DNA of 64,000 nucleotides from Zoogloea oleivorans (GCF_008107625.1 NZ_SDKK01000001.1:307857-371856), one strand, 5' to 3'; numbered from the stretch's first letter, positions 29,172-38,742 are shown. Made by a program: numbers and translations. The notes: generated from the sequence alone by a model not told the origin.

Positions 29172-29294
29172 GTGTTTCTGGCGGTCTGACGGCCCGTTTG
29201 TCCGCCTGCTTTTGGTAACTGCAGTTTGCGCCCGTCTATCCTTCCGGAAGTGATTGGGTACAATAGTCAACTTTCCCTCTTCCAGCGATAGCTC

Positions 29295-30173
29295 ATGATT
29301 ACCGGTTCGATTGTCGCCATCGTTACCCCGATGCTCGAGGATGGCAGCCTGGATCTTTCCCGTTTGCGCACCCTCATTGACTTCCACATTCAGGAAGGAA
29401 CCGACGGCATTGTTGTTGTCGGCACCACCGGTGAGTCTCCCACGGTGAATGTGGAAGAGCACTGTGAGCTCATCCGTGCCTCCGTCGCGCATGCCGCGGG
29501 TCGTATTCCCATCATTGCCGGTACCGGTGCCAACTCGACGCGCGAAGCCATCGAGCTGACCGAGTTCGCCCGCGAAGCCGGGGCTGTTGCCGGCCTGTCG
29601 GTGGTGCCTTATTACAACCGTCCGACCCAGGAGGGGTTGTACCTGCACTTCAAGGCCATCGCCGAAGCCAGTCCGCTGCCGATGATCCTGTACAACGTGC
29701 CGGGCCGCACTGTCGCCGACCTGTCCAACGATACGGCGCTGCGTCTGGCCGAGATCCCCAACATCATCGGCATCAAGGATGCGACCGGCAACCTGGATCG
29801 CGCCTGTGACCTGATCGCCCGCGCCCCGAAGGATTTCGCGCTATACACCGGCGACGACATGACGGCCATGGCCTTCATCATGCTCGGCGGTCACGGCACC
29901 ATTTCGGTGACCGCCAACGTGGCTCCGCGTCACATGCACGAAATGTGCGTGGCTGCTGCCGCGGGTAATGGCGTGCGTGCGCGTGAGATCAATGCCAAGT
30001 TGGTGGGGCTGCATCGTCACCTGTTCTGCGAAGCCAATCCAATCCCCGTCAAGTGGGCCGTCGAGCAGATGGGTTTCGTTGGCAAGGGCATCCGCCTGCC
30101 GCTGACCCCCCTGTCCGAGTCCTGCCATGAACGCGTGCTCGACGCCATGCGTCAGGCCAGCGTCGAAGTTTGA
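29295..30173 (+). CDS. dapA: 4-hydroxy-tetrahydrodipicolinate synthase
   Basis: A 292-residue TIM-barrel enzyme that condenses pyruvate with aspartate semialdehyde in lysine/diaminopimelate synthesis. The Schiff-base lysine is K161 in [10 protein letters not shown]44-T45 in GTTGES, Y107 in VVPYYNRP and Y133 in LYNVPGR complete the active site. The length matches E. coli DapA exactly. A TACAAT hexamer about 35 nt upstream is a possible -10. bamC follows after 29 bp, the conserved dapA-bamC arrangement. Confidence 0.96.
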   Translation: MITGSIVAIVTPMLEDGSLDLSRLRTLIDFHIQEGTDGIVVVGTTGESPTVNVEEHCELIRASVAHAAGRIPIIAGTGANSTREAIELTEFAREAGAVAGLSVVPYYNRPTQEGLYLHFKAIAEASPLPMILYNVPGRTVADLSNDTALRLAEIPNIIGIKDATGNLDRACDLIARAPKDFALYTGDDMTAMAFIMLGGHGTISVTANVAPRHMHEMCVAAAAGNGVRAREINAKLVGLHRHLFCEANPIPVKWAVEQMGFVGKGIRLPLTPLSESCHERVLDAMRQASVEV

Positions 30174-30202
30174 GTTTGTTTTTCCCACCCCGAGGGTTAC
30201 GC

Positions 30203-31372
30203 ATGCAAAGCCGAAAGCTGGCTTCCGGTTCGGCGGTCGTTATCTCGATCGCCCTCGCCGGATGTTCCGGTTCCTTGCTGGAATCGAAGAAGATCGATTA
30301 CAAGAGTGCCGCTGTTGCTTCCAAGCTGCCGTCTCTGGAGATTCCGCCCGATCTCACCGCCCCGACCGCGGATGATCGCTATGCCGTGCCGGACATGAAT
30401 CCGAAGGGTTCTGCGACCTTCTCGGCTTATAACGCCGAGCGCTCCGGCCAGCCTTCGGCGGCAGGTGGGGCCGTGGTGGCGCCGACTACGGTCGCGCCGC
30501 AGTCCATCGACAAGATGCGTGTCGAACGCTCGGGCACCCAGCGCTGGCTCGTGGTTCCGGGTACCGCCGACAAGGTGTGGCCCCAGGTTCGCGATTTCTG
30601 GCAGGAAAACGGTTTCATCCTGAATGTCGATCGTCCCGAGATTGGCGTCATGGAAACCGACTGGGCAGAGAATCGTGCCAAGATCGACAACGGCTTGATT
30701 CGCAATACCATCGGCAAGGTGATCGACGGCCTTTATTCGACCCCCGAGCGGGACAAGTTCCGCACGCGTCTCGAAAACGGCGGCGAAGCCGGTTTCGTGG
30801 AGATTTACATCAGCCATCGCGGCATGATGGAAATCTACCCGAACGAGGCCAAGGACCGGACCATTTGGCAGCCTCGTGCAGCCGATCCGGAACTCGAGGC
30901 CGAACTGCTGCAACGCCTGATGATTCGTCTTGGGGCGGATGAAACCCGGGCCAAGGCGCAGATCGCTGCTGCGCCCCAGGCCGAGAAGGCCAAGCTGCAG
31001 AGCGCTTCCGATGGTGCTGCGGTCCTGCACGTCCAGGAAGGCTTTGACCGCGCCTGGCGTCGTGTTGGCCTGGCCCTTGACCGGGTTGGCTTCACGGTGG
31101 AGGACCGGGATCGCTCCCAGGGCATCTACTACGTGCGTTATGTGGATCCCGAGGCAGACGTAAAGAAGGGCAACGAGGATGGTCTGTTGTCCAAGCTGGC
31201 TTTCTGGCGCAGCACCGATGCCAAGCCGGTATCGGGCGGCAGCCAGTACCGGATTTACGTGAAGGGGCCGGATGCCACTTCTACGGTACAGGTTCTGACC
31301 CGGGAAGGCGGCACGGATACTTCCGCGTCGGCCCGCAAGATCCTGAGCCTGTTGTTCCAGCAACTCAAGTAA
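30203..31372 (+). CDS. bamC: Outer-membrane assembly lipoprotein BamC
   Basis: A 389-residue lipoprotein of the BAM complex, which inserts beta-barrel proteins into the outer membrane. The lipobox is ALAGC (Cys21). The N-terminal unstructured stretch that binds BamD is present (LPSLEIPPDLTAP). Two helix-grip domains follow, at about 110-235 and 265-385. I chose ATG 30203 over a TTG overlapping dapA because it places the lipobox at the normal distance. It is in an operon with dapA. A terminator follows. Confidence 0.93.
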   Translation: MQSRKLASGSAVVISIALAGCSGSLLESKKIDYKSAAVASKLPSLEIPPDLTAPTADDRYAVPDMNPKGSATFSAYNAERSGQPSAAGGAVVAPTTVAPQSIDKMRVERSGTQRWLVVPGTADKVWPQVRDFWQENGFILNVDRPEIGVMETDWAENRAKIDNGLIRNTIGKVIDGLYSTPERDKFRTRLENGGEAGFVEIYISHRGMMEIYPNEAKDRTIWQPRAADPELEAELLQRLMIRLGADETRAKAQIAAAPQAEKAKLQSASDGAAVLHVQEGFDRAWRRVGLALDRVGFTVEDRDRSQGIYYVRYVDPEADVKKGNEDGLLSKLAFWRSTDAKPVSGGSQYRIYVKGPDATSTVQVLTREGGTDTSASARKILSLLFQQLK

Positions 31373-31396
31373 AGCGCCTGATGCTTGTGGGGAAGT

Positions 31397-31424
31397 AAAA
31401 AACGCCGGGTTCGCCCGGCGTTTT
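31397..31424 (+). terminator. Intrinsic terminator after bamC
   Basis: ACGCCGGG and CCCGGCGT with loop TTCG, preceded by A and followed by TTT. It lies 25 nt past the bamC stop. Confidence 0.85.
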
Positions 31425-31474
31425 GCATTGCTGTCCAGCTTGTCGGCAGGCCATCTGAGCGCGACGCAGGCAAC

Positions 31475-31504
31475 AAAAAAGCCAACCCGCAGGTTGGCTT
31501 TTTT
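31475..31504 (-). terminator. Bidirectional terminator below Ala-rich lipoprotein gene
   Basis: AAAAAAGCCAACC and GGTTGGCTTTTTT make a long stem that can work on both strands. It sits 16 nt past the stop of the minus-strand lipoprotein gene. Confidence 0.88.
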
Positions 31505-31520
31505 GCTTCCGGAGAGAAGA

Positions 31521-31778
31521 TTACTTCTTCTCGGCGGGGGCGGCTTCAGCCGGCTTGGCAGCTTCAGCAGCGGGAGCGGCCGGAGCAGCTTCAGCGGCGG
31601 GGGCAGCCGGGGCAGCCGGAGCAGCTTCAGCGGCGGGGGCAGCGGGAGCGGCCGGAGCAGCTTCAGCGGCGGGGGCAACAGCAGGAGCCGGAGCTTCAAC
31701 GGGCTTCGGCTCTTCCTTCTTGCCGCAGGCGGAAACAGCGAGTGCAACGAGAGCAGCAACCAGGAGAGATTGTTTCAT
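31521..31778 (-). CDS. Small Ala/Pro/Glu-rich repeat lipoprotein
   Basis: An 85-residue protein with a signal peptide and lipobox AVSAC (Cys18), then GKKEEPKP. The rest is a low-complexity run built from APAAPAAEA-like units (residues 30-80), ending in a Lys pair. The mature part is predicted to be extended and unstructured, anchored to a membrane by the lipid. Small lipoproteins of this kind are common but have no assigned role. It has its own terminator. The DNA repeat units are about 27 bp, so copy number may vary between strains. Confidence 0.75.
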   Translation of the reverse strand: MKQSLLVAALVALAVSACGKKEEPKPVEAPAPAVAPAAEAAPAAPAAPAAEAAPAAPAAPAAEAAPAAPAAEAAKPAEAAPAEKK

Positions 31779-31939
31779 TGTTGGTTTCCCTTATCGATAA
31801 ATGAAGTACAAAAGCCTAAATATAGGAGCAATCAGGTGGGGGACCCGATCTGGCCCGAATGCTATCACGGAGGAAGTGCTTGAATAAAGACATTGTTGCG
31901 TTGCCGCAACAGGGATACGCATTTGTCAAGCCCCGGGCC

Positions 31940-33070
31940 TTAGTCCATCAAAGTTCTTGATGCGTAGGCGAAGCCACAGCAGTACCAGTCGTACAGAAGT
32001 GCGAGGCCTTCTTCCGACAGGCCGGCGACGCTATCCAGTTCGCGATGGTCGGCCAGACGCTCCAGGATTGCCTTGTCTTCGGGGTGCACCGGCACCGGCT
32101 CGGCATTCATGAAGAACTGGTCGGCGGAGAACAGCAGCAGGCTGCGGGCGTCGAGCCGGAAACCGTCGGCGATACAGGCGGCCACGAACTCTTCGTGCTC
32201 GAGGGGCTCATCCGGGGAGTCGAAAAACACGTGGGCCTTTGGCTCGGTGAGGTAGGTGCCGAGAAAGCCGCGCACGTCTTCCCGGTTCCAGGTGATGCGC
32301 GTGAGCATGTCGGCGACGCGATCGATCATCTGGTCGCTGATTTCGGCCGAATGGGCCTGGTATTTGAGGTCCGGGTCGGCGTAGATGCCGTCGAGCTGGA
32401 TGGTGTCCTGCAGATGGATCAGGAACTGCTGACCGAGCTCCTGCACGGTGGGTGAGCGGAAGCCGATCGAGTAGGTGGTGCATTCGCCGATGGCGATGCC
32501 GTTGTGGGCCCAGTGGGGCGGCAGGTAGAGCATGTCGCCCGGTTCCAGTACCCAGTCGTGGACGGGGCGGAAATCCTGCAGAATCTTGAGCGGAGCATCT
32601 TCGATGAGGGTCCGGTCCTCCTGGTTGCCGATCTGCCAGCGACGCTTGCCGATGCCTTGCAGCAGGAACACGTCGTAGTTGTCGAAATGGGGGCCGACAC
32701 CGCCGCCGTCGATGGCGTAGCTGACCATCAGATCGTCCAGGCGGGCCTGGGGGATGAAGTCGAAGCGGTGAAGGAGGGCGTCACCATCGGGGCAGAACAG
32801 GTTGAGACCCTGGATCAGCACCGTCCACGGTTGCTTCTTGCGGCGCAGGTCGGCGGCCTTCTGGGGGCCATGGATGACCTCCCAGTGGGTCGCGTCGTGG
32901 CATACGTAGCGGGACTCCACGTCCTCGTCACGGGCGAGGGTAAAGAGTTCGTCCTTGGTGAGGACACCGGTGAAGCCGGGAACCGCCTGGCGAATGAGGA
33001 GCGGTTTTTTTTGCCAGTACTCGGCGAGGAATTCCTCGCCCGACAGGCCGCCGAGAAGAGTGTTTGTCAT
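31940..33070 (-). CDS. roxA: Ribosomal protein L16 arginine hydroxylase, RoxA type
   Basis: A 376-residue JmjC-fold 2-oxoglutarate/Fe(II) oxygenase. Iron ligands are H128 and D130 in VGPHFDNYD, and H189 in PPHWAHNG. In E. coli YcfD/RoxA hydroxylates Arg81 of ribosomal protein L16. The length and the C-terminal winged-helix part match that family. ATG 33070 is the family start; the ORF runs on upstream only as a shadow of rlmD. Divergent from rlmD, another ribosome-modifying enzyme. Confidence 0.92.
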   Translation of the reverse strand: MTNTLLGGLSGEEFLAEYWQKKPLLIRQAVPGFTGVLTKDELFTLARDEDVESRYVCHDATHWEVIHGPQKAADLRRKKQPWTVLIQGLNLFCPDGDALLHRFDFIPQARLDDLMVSYAIDGGGVGPHFDNYDVFLLQGIGKRRWQIGNQEDRTLIEDAPLKILQDFRPVHDWVLEPGDMLYLPPHWAHNGIAIGECTTYSIGFRSPTVQELGQQFLIHLQDTIQLDGIYADPDLKYQAHSAEISDQMIDRVADMLTRITWNREDVRGFLGTYLTEPKAHVFFDSPDEPLEHEEFVAACIADGFRLDARSLLLFSADQFFMNAEPVPVHPEDKAILERLADHRELDSVAGLSEEGLALLYDWYCCGFAYASRTLMD

Positions 33071-33151
33071 CCCGCAATTATAACGCTGTGCCTTGCAAAG
33101 GCCGCCCTGGCCGCTAAAATGGCGCCCTTCGTTTTCAGACCCAGCAAAGCC

Positions 33152-34468
33152 ATGAGCGAAGTCGCTACCCGCGAAGCCGTCATCGAGTCCCTCGACCATG
33201 AAGGTCGTGGCGTCACCCATGTGGACGGGAAGGCGATCTTCATCGATGGCGCCCTGCCCGGCGAACGGGTGACTTACACGTCCTACCGGCGCAAGACGAG
33301 CTTCGAGATGGCCGAGGTCGTGCGCATTCTCAAGCCGAGCTCCCGTCGCGTGACGCCCCGCTGTCCGCATTTTGGCGTGTGCGGTGGGTGCAGCATGCAG
33401 CACCTGGAGCCGACCGCCCAGGTGGCGGCCAAGCAGCGGGTGCTGGAAAACGCGCTGTGGCATATCGGTCGGGTCAAGCCCGAAGTCATCTACCCGGCCA
33501 TCGTCGGTCCCGACTGGGGCTATCGCTACCGGGCGCGGCTGAGTGTTCGCGTGGTGCCTGGCAAGGACGGCGTGCAGCTCGGTTTCCATGAGCGGCGCAG
33601 CAGCCACATTGCCGACATGAGTCGTTGCGACGTATTGCCGCTGCACGTTTCGGACATGCTGCCGCGCTTGCGCCAGCTGGTGGCGGGTTTGTCGGCGCCC
33701 GACCGGGTGCCGCAGATCGAGATTGCCGAGGGTGAGGGCATCACCGTGCTGCTGTTCCGTAACCTGCAGCCGATCTCTGCCGGCGATGACGCGCGCTTTG
33801 CCGCCTTTGCCGCCACCGAGCAGGTTCAGGTCTGGCTGCAGCCGGCGGCGAGTGCCGATTCGGCGTATCGCCTGTATCCGGTGAAGGCGCCGGGGCTGGC
33901 CTACACGCTGCCCGAGTTCGGTGTCTCGATGGCTTTCCTGCCTACGGATTTCACCCAGGTGAACGTGTTCATCAATCGCGTACTGATGCGTCGCTCCATG
34001 CAGTTGCTTGATCCGCAGCCGGGCGAGCGGATTGCCGATCTGTTCTGCGGGCTGGGCAATTTCAGCCTGCCCATCGCCCGCCTGGGGGCCCACGTGATCG
34101 GTGTGGAGGGCAGCGATGCGCTGGTCAAGCGGGCCGGTGAAAACGCAGCCGCCAATGGCCTGGCGGAGCGCAGCGAGTTTTACGCTGCGAACCTCTTCGA
34201 GGCCACCGAAGACAGCATCGCGGCTCTCGGCAAGCTGGACAAGATGCTCATCGACCCACCCCGGGAAGGCGCGCTGGCGGTGGTCAGGGCGCTGGGGGCT
34301 GCGGCGCCGCGGCGGATCGTCTATGTTTCGTGCAACCCTGCCACGCTGGCGCGGGACAGCGCGGTACTGGTCAATGAGAAAGGCTATCTACTCAAGGGGG
34401 TCGGCATTGCCAACATGTTCCCGCAGACATCCCACGTGGAGTCGGTTGCGCTCTTTGAGCGTGACTGA
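33152..34468 (+). CDS. rlmD: 23S rRNA (uracil-1939-C5)-methyltransferase
   Basis: A 438-residue SAM-dependent RNA methyltransferase (RumA/RlmD). The N-terminal TRAM domain covers about 1-62. The four iron-sulfur cysteines are C71, C77, C80 (CPHFGVCGGC) and C159. The methyltransferase domain has DLFCGLGNFSLPIA for SAM binding and the nucleophile in VSCNPATLARD. I chose ATG 33152; an ATG at 33119 would add 11 residues. A strong terminator follows. Confidence 0.94.
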   Translation: MSEVATREAVIESLDHEGRGVTHVDGKAIFIDGALPGERVTYTSYRRKTSFEMAEVVRILKPSSRRVTPRCPHFGVCGGCSMQHLEPTAQVAAKQRVLENALWHIGRVKPEVIYPAIVGPDWGYRYRARLSVRVVPGKDGVQLGFHERRSSHIADMSRCDVLPLHVSDMLPRLRQLVAGLSAPDRVPQIEIAEGEGITVLLFRNLQPISAGDDARFAAFAATEQVQVWLQPAASADSAYRLYPVKAPGLAYTLPEFGVSMAFLPTDFTQVNVFINRVLMRRSMQLLDPQPGERIADLFCGLGNFSLPIARLGAHVIGVEGSDALVKRAGENAAANGLAERSEFYAANLFEATEDSIAALGKLDKMLIDPPREGALAVVRALGAAAPRRIVYVSCNPATLARDSAVLVNEKGYLLKGVGIANMFPQTSHVESVALFERD

Positions 34469-34486
34469 GTCTCTGGCTCAAGGCAC

Positions 34487-34517
34487 AAAAAAAAGGCGAC
34501 CCGGGGGTCGCCTTTTT
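34487..34517. terminator. Bidirectional terminator between rlmD and BI-1 gene
   Basis: The stem AAAAGGCGAC/GTCGCCTTTT is flanked by an A-run and a T-run, so it can stop transcription from both convergent genes. Confidence 0.9.
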
Positions 34518-34531
34518 GATGACTGCGGCGC

Positions 34532-35221
34532 TTAGTCGCGGTCGCCGCCGGTGAAGGCCATGATCAGGTTGAGCAGGCTGACGAAGACGTTGTACACGTC
34601 CAGGTACACCGACAGGGTGGCCGTCACGTAGTTGGTTTCGCCACCGCGCACGATCTGGTTGATGTCGTACAGGATGTAGGCCGAGAAGATCAGCACGACA
34701 GCTGCCGAGATCGCCAAGGACAGGGCCGGGACCTGGAAGAAGATGTTTGCCACGCCAGCCAGCAGGACGACGATCATGCCGACGAACAGGAACTTGCCCA
34801 TGTTCGAGAAATCACGCTTCGACACGCTGGCGATGGTCGCCATCGTCGCGAAGATTGCACCGGTGCCGCCAGCTGCCAGGGCGATCATGGAGCCGCCGTT
34901 GGAGAAGCCGAGAGCGACCTGCAGGATGCGCGACAGCATCAGGCCCATGAAGAAGGTGAAACCCAGCAGCAGCCCTACGCCAAGACCGTTGTTCTTGTTC
35001 TTCTCGATGCCATAGAAAAAAGCAAAGGAGATGCCCATGAACAGCATGAAGGCGATGAAGGGACTGCCTGCCAGGAATGAAAACTTCAGTTGTACGCCCA
35101 GCAGCGCGCCGGCAACGGTCGGCACCATCGTGAGTGCGAGCAGCATGTAGGTATTACGCAGAACGCGGTTGGCGCCTTGCGACAAAACCTGCGTTTGCTG
35201 ACCGTAAGTGTCGAGTTGCAT
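34532..35221 (-). CDS. Bax inhibitor-1/YccA family membrane protein
   Basis: A 229-residue protein with seven membrane segments, of the BI-1 (TMBIM) family. Features include the conserved last segment region SAYILYDINQIVRGGETNYV and the terminal Asp-rich GGDRD. E. coli YccA modulates FtsH proteolysis, and some members are pH-sensitive calcium leak channels; which applies here is unknown. ATG 35221 has GGAGG about 6 nt upstream, which decides the start. Confidence 0.92.
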   Translation of the reverse strand: MQLDTYGQQTQVLSQGANRVLRNTYMLLALTMVPTVAGALLGVQLKFSFLAGSPFIAFMLFMGISFAFFYGIEKNKNNGLGVGLLLGFTFFMGLMLSRILQVALGFSNGGSMIALAAGGTGAIFATMATIASVSKRDFSNMGKFLFVGMIVVLLAGVANIFFQVPALSLAISAAVVLIFSAYILYDINQIVRGGETNYVTATLSVYLDVYNVFVSLLNLIMAFTGGDRD

Positions 35222-35318
35222 GTAGATCCTCCGAATGACATTAACAGGGTAGCCTGCATCGCTTGAGAGTAGCGGAGGCGCCATAAAGTTTCAACCGGCG
35301 GCCCGCGCAGCGTCGGAA

Positions 35319-35501
35319 TCAGGCTGCGCCAAGCCACATTCCCTGGCGCCAGCCGTCGACATTGGGTTCCGTGTAGCGCGGCACATACAGCCCTATCGTC
35401 GAGAGTCGCGCCAGGTGTGAGTCTCTGCCTGTTTCCACGATCCACGCCAGAAGGCGTTTGCGCCAGGCAAACCGGTCAGGTCGCTGGGGCTTGTTCATCA
35501 T
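35319..35501 (-). CDS. Small hypothetical protein
   Basis: A 60-residue ORF with AGGAG spaced 9 nt before the ATG, basic at the N-terminus (RPDRFAWRKRLLAW). No signal peptide or membrane segment is clear, and no family is recognised. It fills most of the gap between the BI-1 gene and the chemoreceptor gene on the same strand. The good ribosome site is the main reason to believe it. Confidence 0.45.
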   Translation of the reverse strand: MMNKPQRPDRFAWRKRLLAWIVETGRDSHLARLSTIGLYVPRYTEPNVDGWRQGMWLGAA

Positions 35502-35573
35502 GCGCTGTGACTCCTGGGGGCTGGATGGGGGTAGGGATTCAGTATTACGCGATTGCGTTACAGTTTGAAGATG

Positions 35574-37214
35574 TCATGCCGGGCTGATGGTTTTGGGAGG
35601 GCCGATTTGAAACCGGTCCACGATCCGGGCCATGTCCTGAGATATGGCCCGGATCGAGTCTGCGGCCAGCTTGGTGTGGCGCGCGGCCGAGCTGGCTTGT
35701 TCGAGGAGGCCGTCGATCATGCCGACCTGGCTGACGATTTCGTGGCTGGAGGATTGTCCGATGTCCACCAGACGGGTGATCTCTCCGACGACCTCGATGA
35801 CTTTTTCCGCCGACTCCTCGATGCTTTCGATGGCATCGCCAGCGGTTCTGGCCAGCGTTGTGTTCTCGCGCATCTCGGTCATGACTTTCTTCATCAAGTC
35901 CGTGGCCTCGTGGGAGGCGACATCGATTCCGGAGAGGTGCTGATTGATCAGCTTGGTTGCATCGGCCGAGCGTTCGGCCAGTTTGCGGACTTCATCGGCG
36001 ACGACAGCGAAGCCGCGTCCCGACTCGCCGGCCCGGGCGGCTTCGATGGCGGCATTGAGCGCCAGCAGGTTGGTCTGATCGGCGATCTGGCGGATCTCCG
36101 AGACCACGCCTTCAATTTGCACGACTGCCCCAGCCAGGGCGAAGACCTTGTCGGAGGCGTGATCGATGCGGGTTGCCAGCGCACCCATGCGGCTGGCGCT
36201 TTCGCGGATGACGGCGCTCTTGCGTGTGGCGTGGTGGCTGGATTCGGCGGTAATCTCGCCCGCCTGACGCGTTTCCTTGTCGATGTCGAGGATGTGGGTC
36301 TGAATCGAGTGCACTGCGGTCTGGATGGCTTTGGAGGAGTCGCTGCCCCGGGAGGCGATGTGCGCCACCATGGCGGCCGACTGGTGCATTTCGATTGAGG
36401 CGGTTTCGTTGCTCCGGATGATTTCGATCATCTCCCCCAGGCTGGCCTGCAAGGTGTCGATCAGGGCGTTGAAGGCCCGTACCGACTGGCCGATCTCGTC
36501 GTTGCGCATGACCGGCACACGCTGGGTGAAGTCGAGGGAGTCGGCAATCGAGGCCATGGTGCCTTCCATTGAGCGGAGGGGGCTGACGATGTTGCGGTGC
36601 AGGCGAAAGACCAGTCCGAAAAGAATGGCGAGGGTGAGTGCTCCCGCTCCGGCGAGCACCTCGGCGGTCTGCGTGAAACCGTCCTCGACAGCGCTGACGG
36701 TGCGGTCCTTCACCCGCCGCTTTTCGATCCGCAGCGTTTCCAGGATCTGTTGCAGTTCCTGTTGATACTGGGCCACGCTGGCGTACAGGCTGGCTTCGGA
36801 GAGCGCCCGCTGACCGGCTGTTGCCTGGGCGACGGTTTCGTCCATGGCCGTCTGGTAGTTGCCGAGGCTTTCTTCGGCCTGCTTGAGCAGACCGATTTCG
36901 GCCTCCGAGTGGGAGATCGGGTATTGGGCTGTCAACTCGTCGATGAGCCGGGTGCGTTGGGCGGCGAGCTCTTCGCGGGCCTTGCTGCCCAGATCGGGCG
37001 TCGGGGCGTAGACCACTTCGGTCAGGACGATCTGGACCTGCTTCAGGCGGGCGCCGAGGTCGGAGGCGGCGAGGGCGCCGGGAATGGCATCCTCGGTGAG
37101 GGTGTGAACCAGGTCGGCGTTGCGCTTGAAGTGGACGCCTCCAACGATGCCGACCGACACCAGCAAGGTAGCGGTGATCGAGATCAGCATGATGAGGTAG
37201 TGGCGAATGCTCAT
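35574..37214 (-). CDS. Methyl-accepting chemotaxis protein
   Basis: A 546-residue chemoreceptor. Membrane helices lie at about 6-27 and 186-205, around a periplasmic four-helix-bundle ligand domain (30-180). A HAMP domain covers about 206-258. The signalling hairpin tip is at about 372-411 ([37 protein letters not shown]). There is no CheR-binding pentapeptide at the C-terminus. ATG 37214 is preferred; a GTG at 37265 is in frame but has no ribosome site. No other che genes are nearby. The ligand is unknown. Confidence 0.92.
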   Translation of the reverse strand: MSIRHYLIMLISITATLLVSVGIVGGVHFKRNADLVHTLTEDAIPGALAASDLGARLKQVQIVLTEVVYAPTPDLGSKAREELAAQRTRLIDELTAQYPISHSEAEIGLLKQAEESLGNYQTAMDETVAQATAGQRALSEASLYASVAQYQQELQQILETLRIEKRRVKDRTVSAVEDGFTQTAEVLAGAGALTLAILFGLVFRLHRNIVSPLRSMEGTMASIADSLDFTQRVPVMRNDEIGQSVRAFNALIDTLQASLGEMIEIIRSNETASIEMHQSAAMVAHIASRGSDSSKAIQTAVHSIQTHILDIDKETRQAGEITAESSHHATRKSAVIRESASRMGALATRIDHASDKVFALAGAVVQIEGVVSEIRQIADQTNLLALNAAIEAARAGESGRGFAVVADEVRKLAERSADATKLINQHLSGIDVASHEATDLMKKVMTEMRENTTLARTAGDAIESIEESAEKVIEVVGEITRLVDIGQSSSHEIVSQVGMIDGLLEQASSAARHTKLAADSIRAISQDMARIVDRFQIGPPKTISPA

Positions 37215-37322
37215 TGGGCGTTGTTCCAGTCGGTCGGGGGAGAGTGCCCGGTTGATGCGATGCACAAACCGTGTGTCGCCCGGTTATCGGCTGGAACTGG
37301 CCAAGCTCAAATGAAGTTTTTC

Positions 37323-37952
37323 TTACGTTCGGCGGGTGACCAGCCAGTCGAGGAGGGGGCGCCACTGTTCCAGATCGCCAGTGGCATTCCGGCCGGGATC
37401 GAAAAGGGTTTCGCCGGTTTCCACTGCCTGCACATAGCGCTGGGTGTTGCGAATGCAGGTGACGAGGGGCAGGTCGAACTGCTGCAGGAATTCCAGCATT
37501 TGCTGCGAGGCGTTGGTGCGCGGATCGACGCGCATGCCGACGATCGCAACGCCGACCCGATCCTTGCGCACGGCCTTGGTTTCTGCGAGTTCGTCGAAGA
37601 AGTCGCGGCTGGCCAGCATGTCGAAGCGGGACGGCGCTACCGGTACGATCACGCGATCGACCTCGCGCAGGAGTTGCCGGAGGGCTTTGCCATGCAGGCC
37701 GGCCGGTGTGTCGAGGATGCCCACGCCGCAGTCTCTGGGAGGGGCGCCGGGCGTTCCGTCTTCCGATGCCCAGGCGCGAATCGGCGGCAGTGTGCTGGGG
37801 CGCCGCTTGAGCCATTCGGCGCTCGACTGCTGGCGGTCGAGGTCGGCGAGGCAGACAATTTCGTCGCAATGGGCAAACCAGCTCGCCAGATGGATCGCCA
37901 GTGTCGATTTGCCGCAGCCGCCCTTGGGGTTGGCAACCATGATCGTATGCAT
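37323..37952 (-). CDS. ParA-like deviant Walker ATPase
   Basis: A 209-residue P-loop ATPase of the ParA/MinD group. The deviant Walker A is KGGCGKST (10-17) with the signature lysine K10. Walker A' is seen in ADLDRQQSSAEWL, and Walker B in VGILDTPAG. It is short, like plasmid-type small ParA or the ParC-like proteins that place chemoreceptor arrays. It is divergent from a ribbon-helix-helix-like gene across a palindrome, and a chemoreceptor gene lies 108 bp downstream on the same strand. Roles in DNA partition or in protein positioning are both possible. Confidence 0.88.
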   Translation of the reverse strand: MHTIMVANPKGGCGKSTLAIHLASWFAHCDEIVCLADLDRQQSSAEWLKRRPSTLPPIRAWASEDGTPGAPPRDCGVGILDTPAGLHGKALRQLLREVDRVIVPVAPSRFDMLASRDFFDELAETKAVRKDRVGVAIVGMRVDPRTNASQQMLEFLQQFDLPLVTCIRNTQRYVQAVETGETLFDPGRNATGDLEQWRPLLDWLVTRRT

Positions 37953-37968
37953 TTATGCTTACCTGCGA

Positions 37969-38001
37969 GATAAACGATATAAACTGTTTATATAGTTTAT
38001 C
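37969..38001. promoter_or_regulatory. Palindromic operator between ParA-like and RHH-like genes
   Basis: Two 15-base arms (starting GATAAAC and ending GTTTATC) flank the centre CTG with one mismatch. The site lies 17 bp from the ParA-like start and 29 bp from the RHH-like start, and is AT-rich in a GC-rich region. It suits a dimeric or tetrameric autorepressor or a centromere-like site. Confidence 0.7.
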
Positions 38002-38030
38002 TGTTTTCCAGGCTTGTAAAGGGTAGCTGC

Positions 38031-38324
38031 ATGGGTACAAAGAAAAAACAGGAGGCACCCGGCGCGCGCGCCGCGGGGGCGGACAAGCCGGCGACAAGAA
38101 AATCCAGGCTCGTGCGTGACAGCTTTACGTTTCCGGAGAGTGATTACGCCTTGATCGGTGTGCTCAAGGTGCGTGCGCTGGAGGCCGGGCGTGATGTCAG
38201 GAAAAGCGAAATCCTGCGCGCCGCGCTGGTCGCCCTGATGGCCCTGCCGGTGGAGGATTTGCTCAGGACACTCGACGGCGTCGAGCGCATCAAGACCGGT
38301 CGTCCCACCAAGTCCGACACCTGA
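38031..38324 (+). CDS. Small ribbon-helix-helix-like DNA-binding protein
   Basis: A 97-residue basic protein. The N-terminal 30 residues are Lys/Ala-rich and probably disordered. The segment RLVRDSFTFPESDYALI then DVRKSEILRAALVALMAL has the beta-strand, helix, helix pattern of CopG/ParG-like proteins. It lies head-to-head with the ParA-like ATPase across a palindrome, as expected for a ParB/ParG-type partner and autorepressor. No direct family name is recognised, so the function is inferred from context. Confidence 0.65.
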   Translation: MGTKKKQEAPGARAAGADKPATRKSRLVRDSFTFPESDYALIGVLKVRALEAGRDVRKSEILRAALVALMALPVEDLLRTLDGVERIKTGRPTKSDT

Positions 38325-38335
38325 AGTCTTGGTCG

Positions 38336-38590
38336 TCAGTCCAGGCCGCGCTGGCAACTGGGTGTCAGCAGGCGGCGTTCAAGCATCCTTCCTTCCAGGG
38401 AGGAGCGGGCCTTGAGCCGATTCAGTTCCGACTGTTGCTCTCCGAAGGCGTCGCGCTCATCCGGGTTCCTGCGGGCGGCTTCAATGGAGCGGATGCAGCG
38501 CCAGCGCTCTCCGCTGCGCGTCACCATCTTTCGCATGGTTTCGGGATGGTGGTAGGTCATGCAGTGATAGCAATAGACTTTGCTCGACAT
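38336..38590 (-). CDS. Small Cys-containing hypothetical protein
   Basis: An 84-residue ORF. The N-terminus has CYHCMTYHHP and a later WRCIRSIEAARR, so three Cys and two His could bind a metal. The rest is charged and helical. ATG 38590 with GAGGG five bases upstream is preferred over a start 8 codons earlier. It converges with the RHH-like gene with a gap of only 11 bp. I do not recognise the family. Confidence 0.6.
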   Translation of the reverse strand: MSSKVYCYHCMTYHHPETMRKMVTRSGERWRCIRSIEAARRNPDERDAFGEQQSELNRLKARSSLEGRMLERRLLTPSCQRGLD

Positions 38591-38742
38591 GGTGCCCTCG
38601 TCACGGCGTTCCACATGAAGATCGCGCGCCCTGTCAGGATGGGCGCGCCTCCAGACTCCACCGCCAGAATGCGCAAGCGAGGTTTCAGTGCGATGACGAA
38701 AATGTGTGACGTGCGCCGGCTACCTGTGCGGCGCATGGGCGC

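Noticed and set aside
32504..33151. N-terminal extension of the rlmD frame
   Set aside because: The extension overlaps roxA fully and has no similarity to the TRAM domain; the real start is 33152.
36112..38097. 661-codon minus-strand ORF across the chemoreceptor and ParA-like genes
   Set aside because: Arg/Pro-rich alternative frame spanning two real genes and a palindrome.
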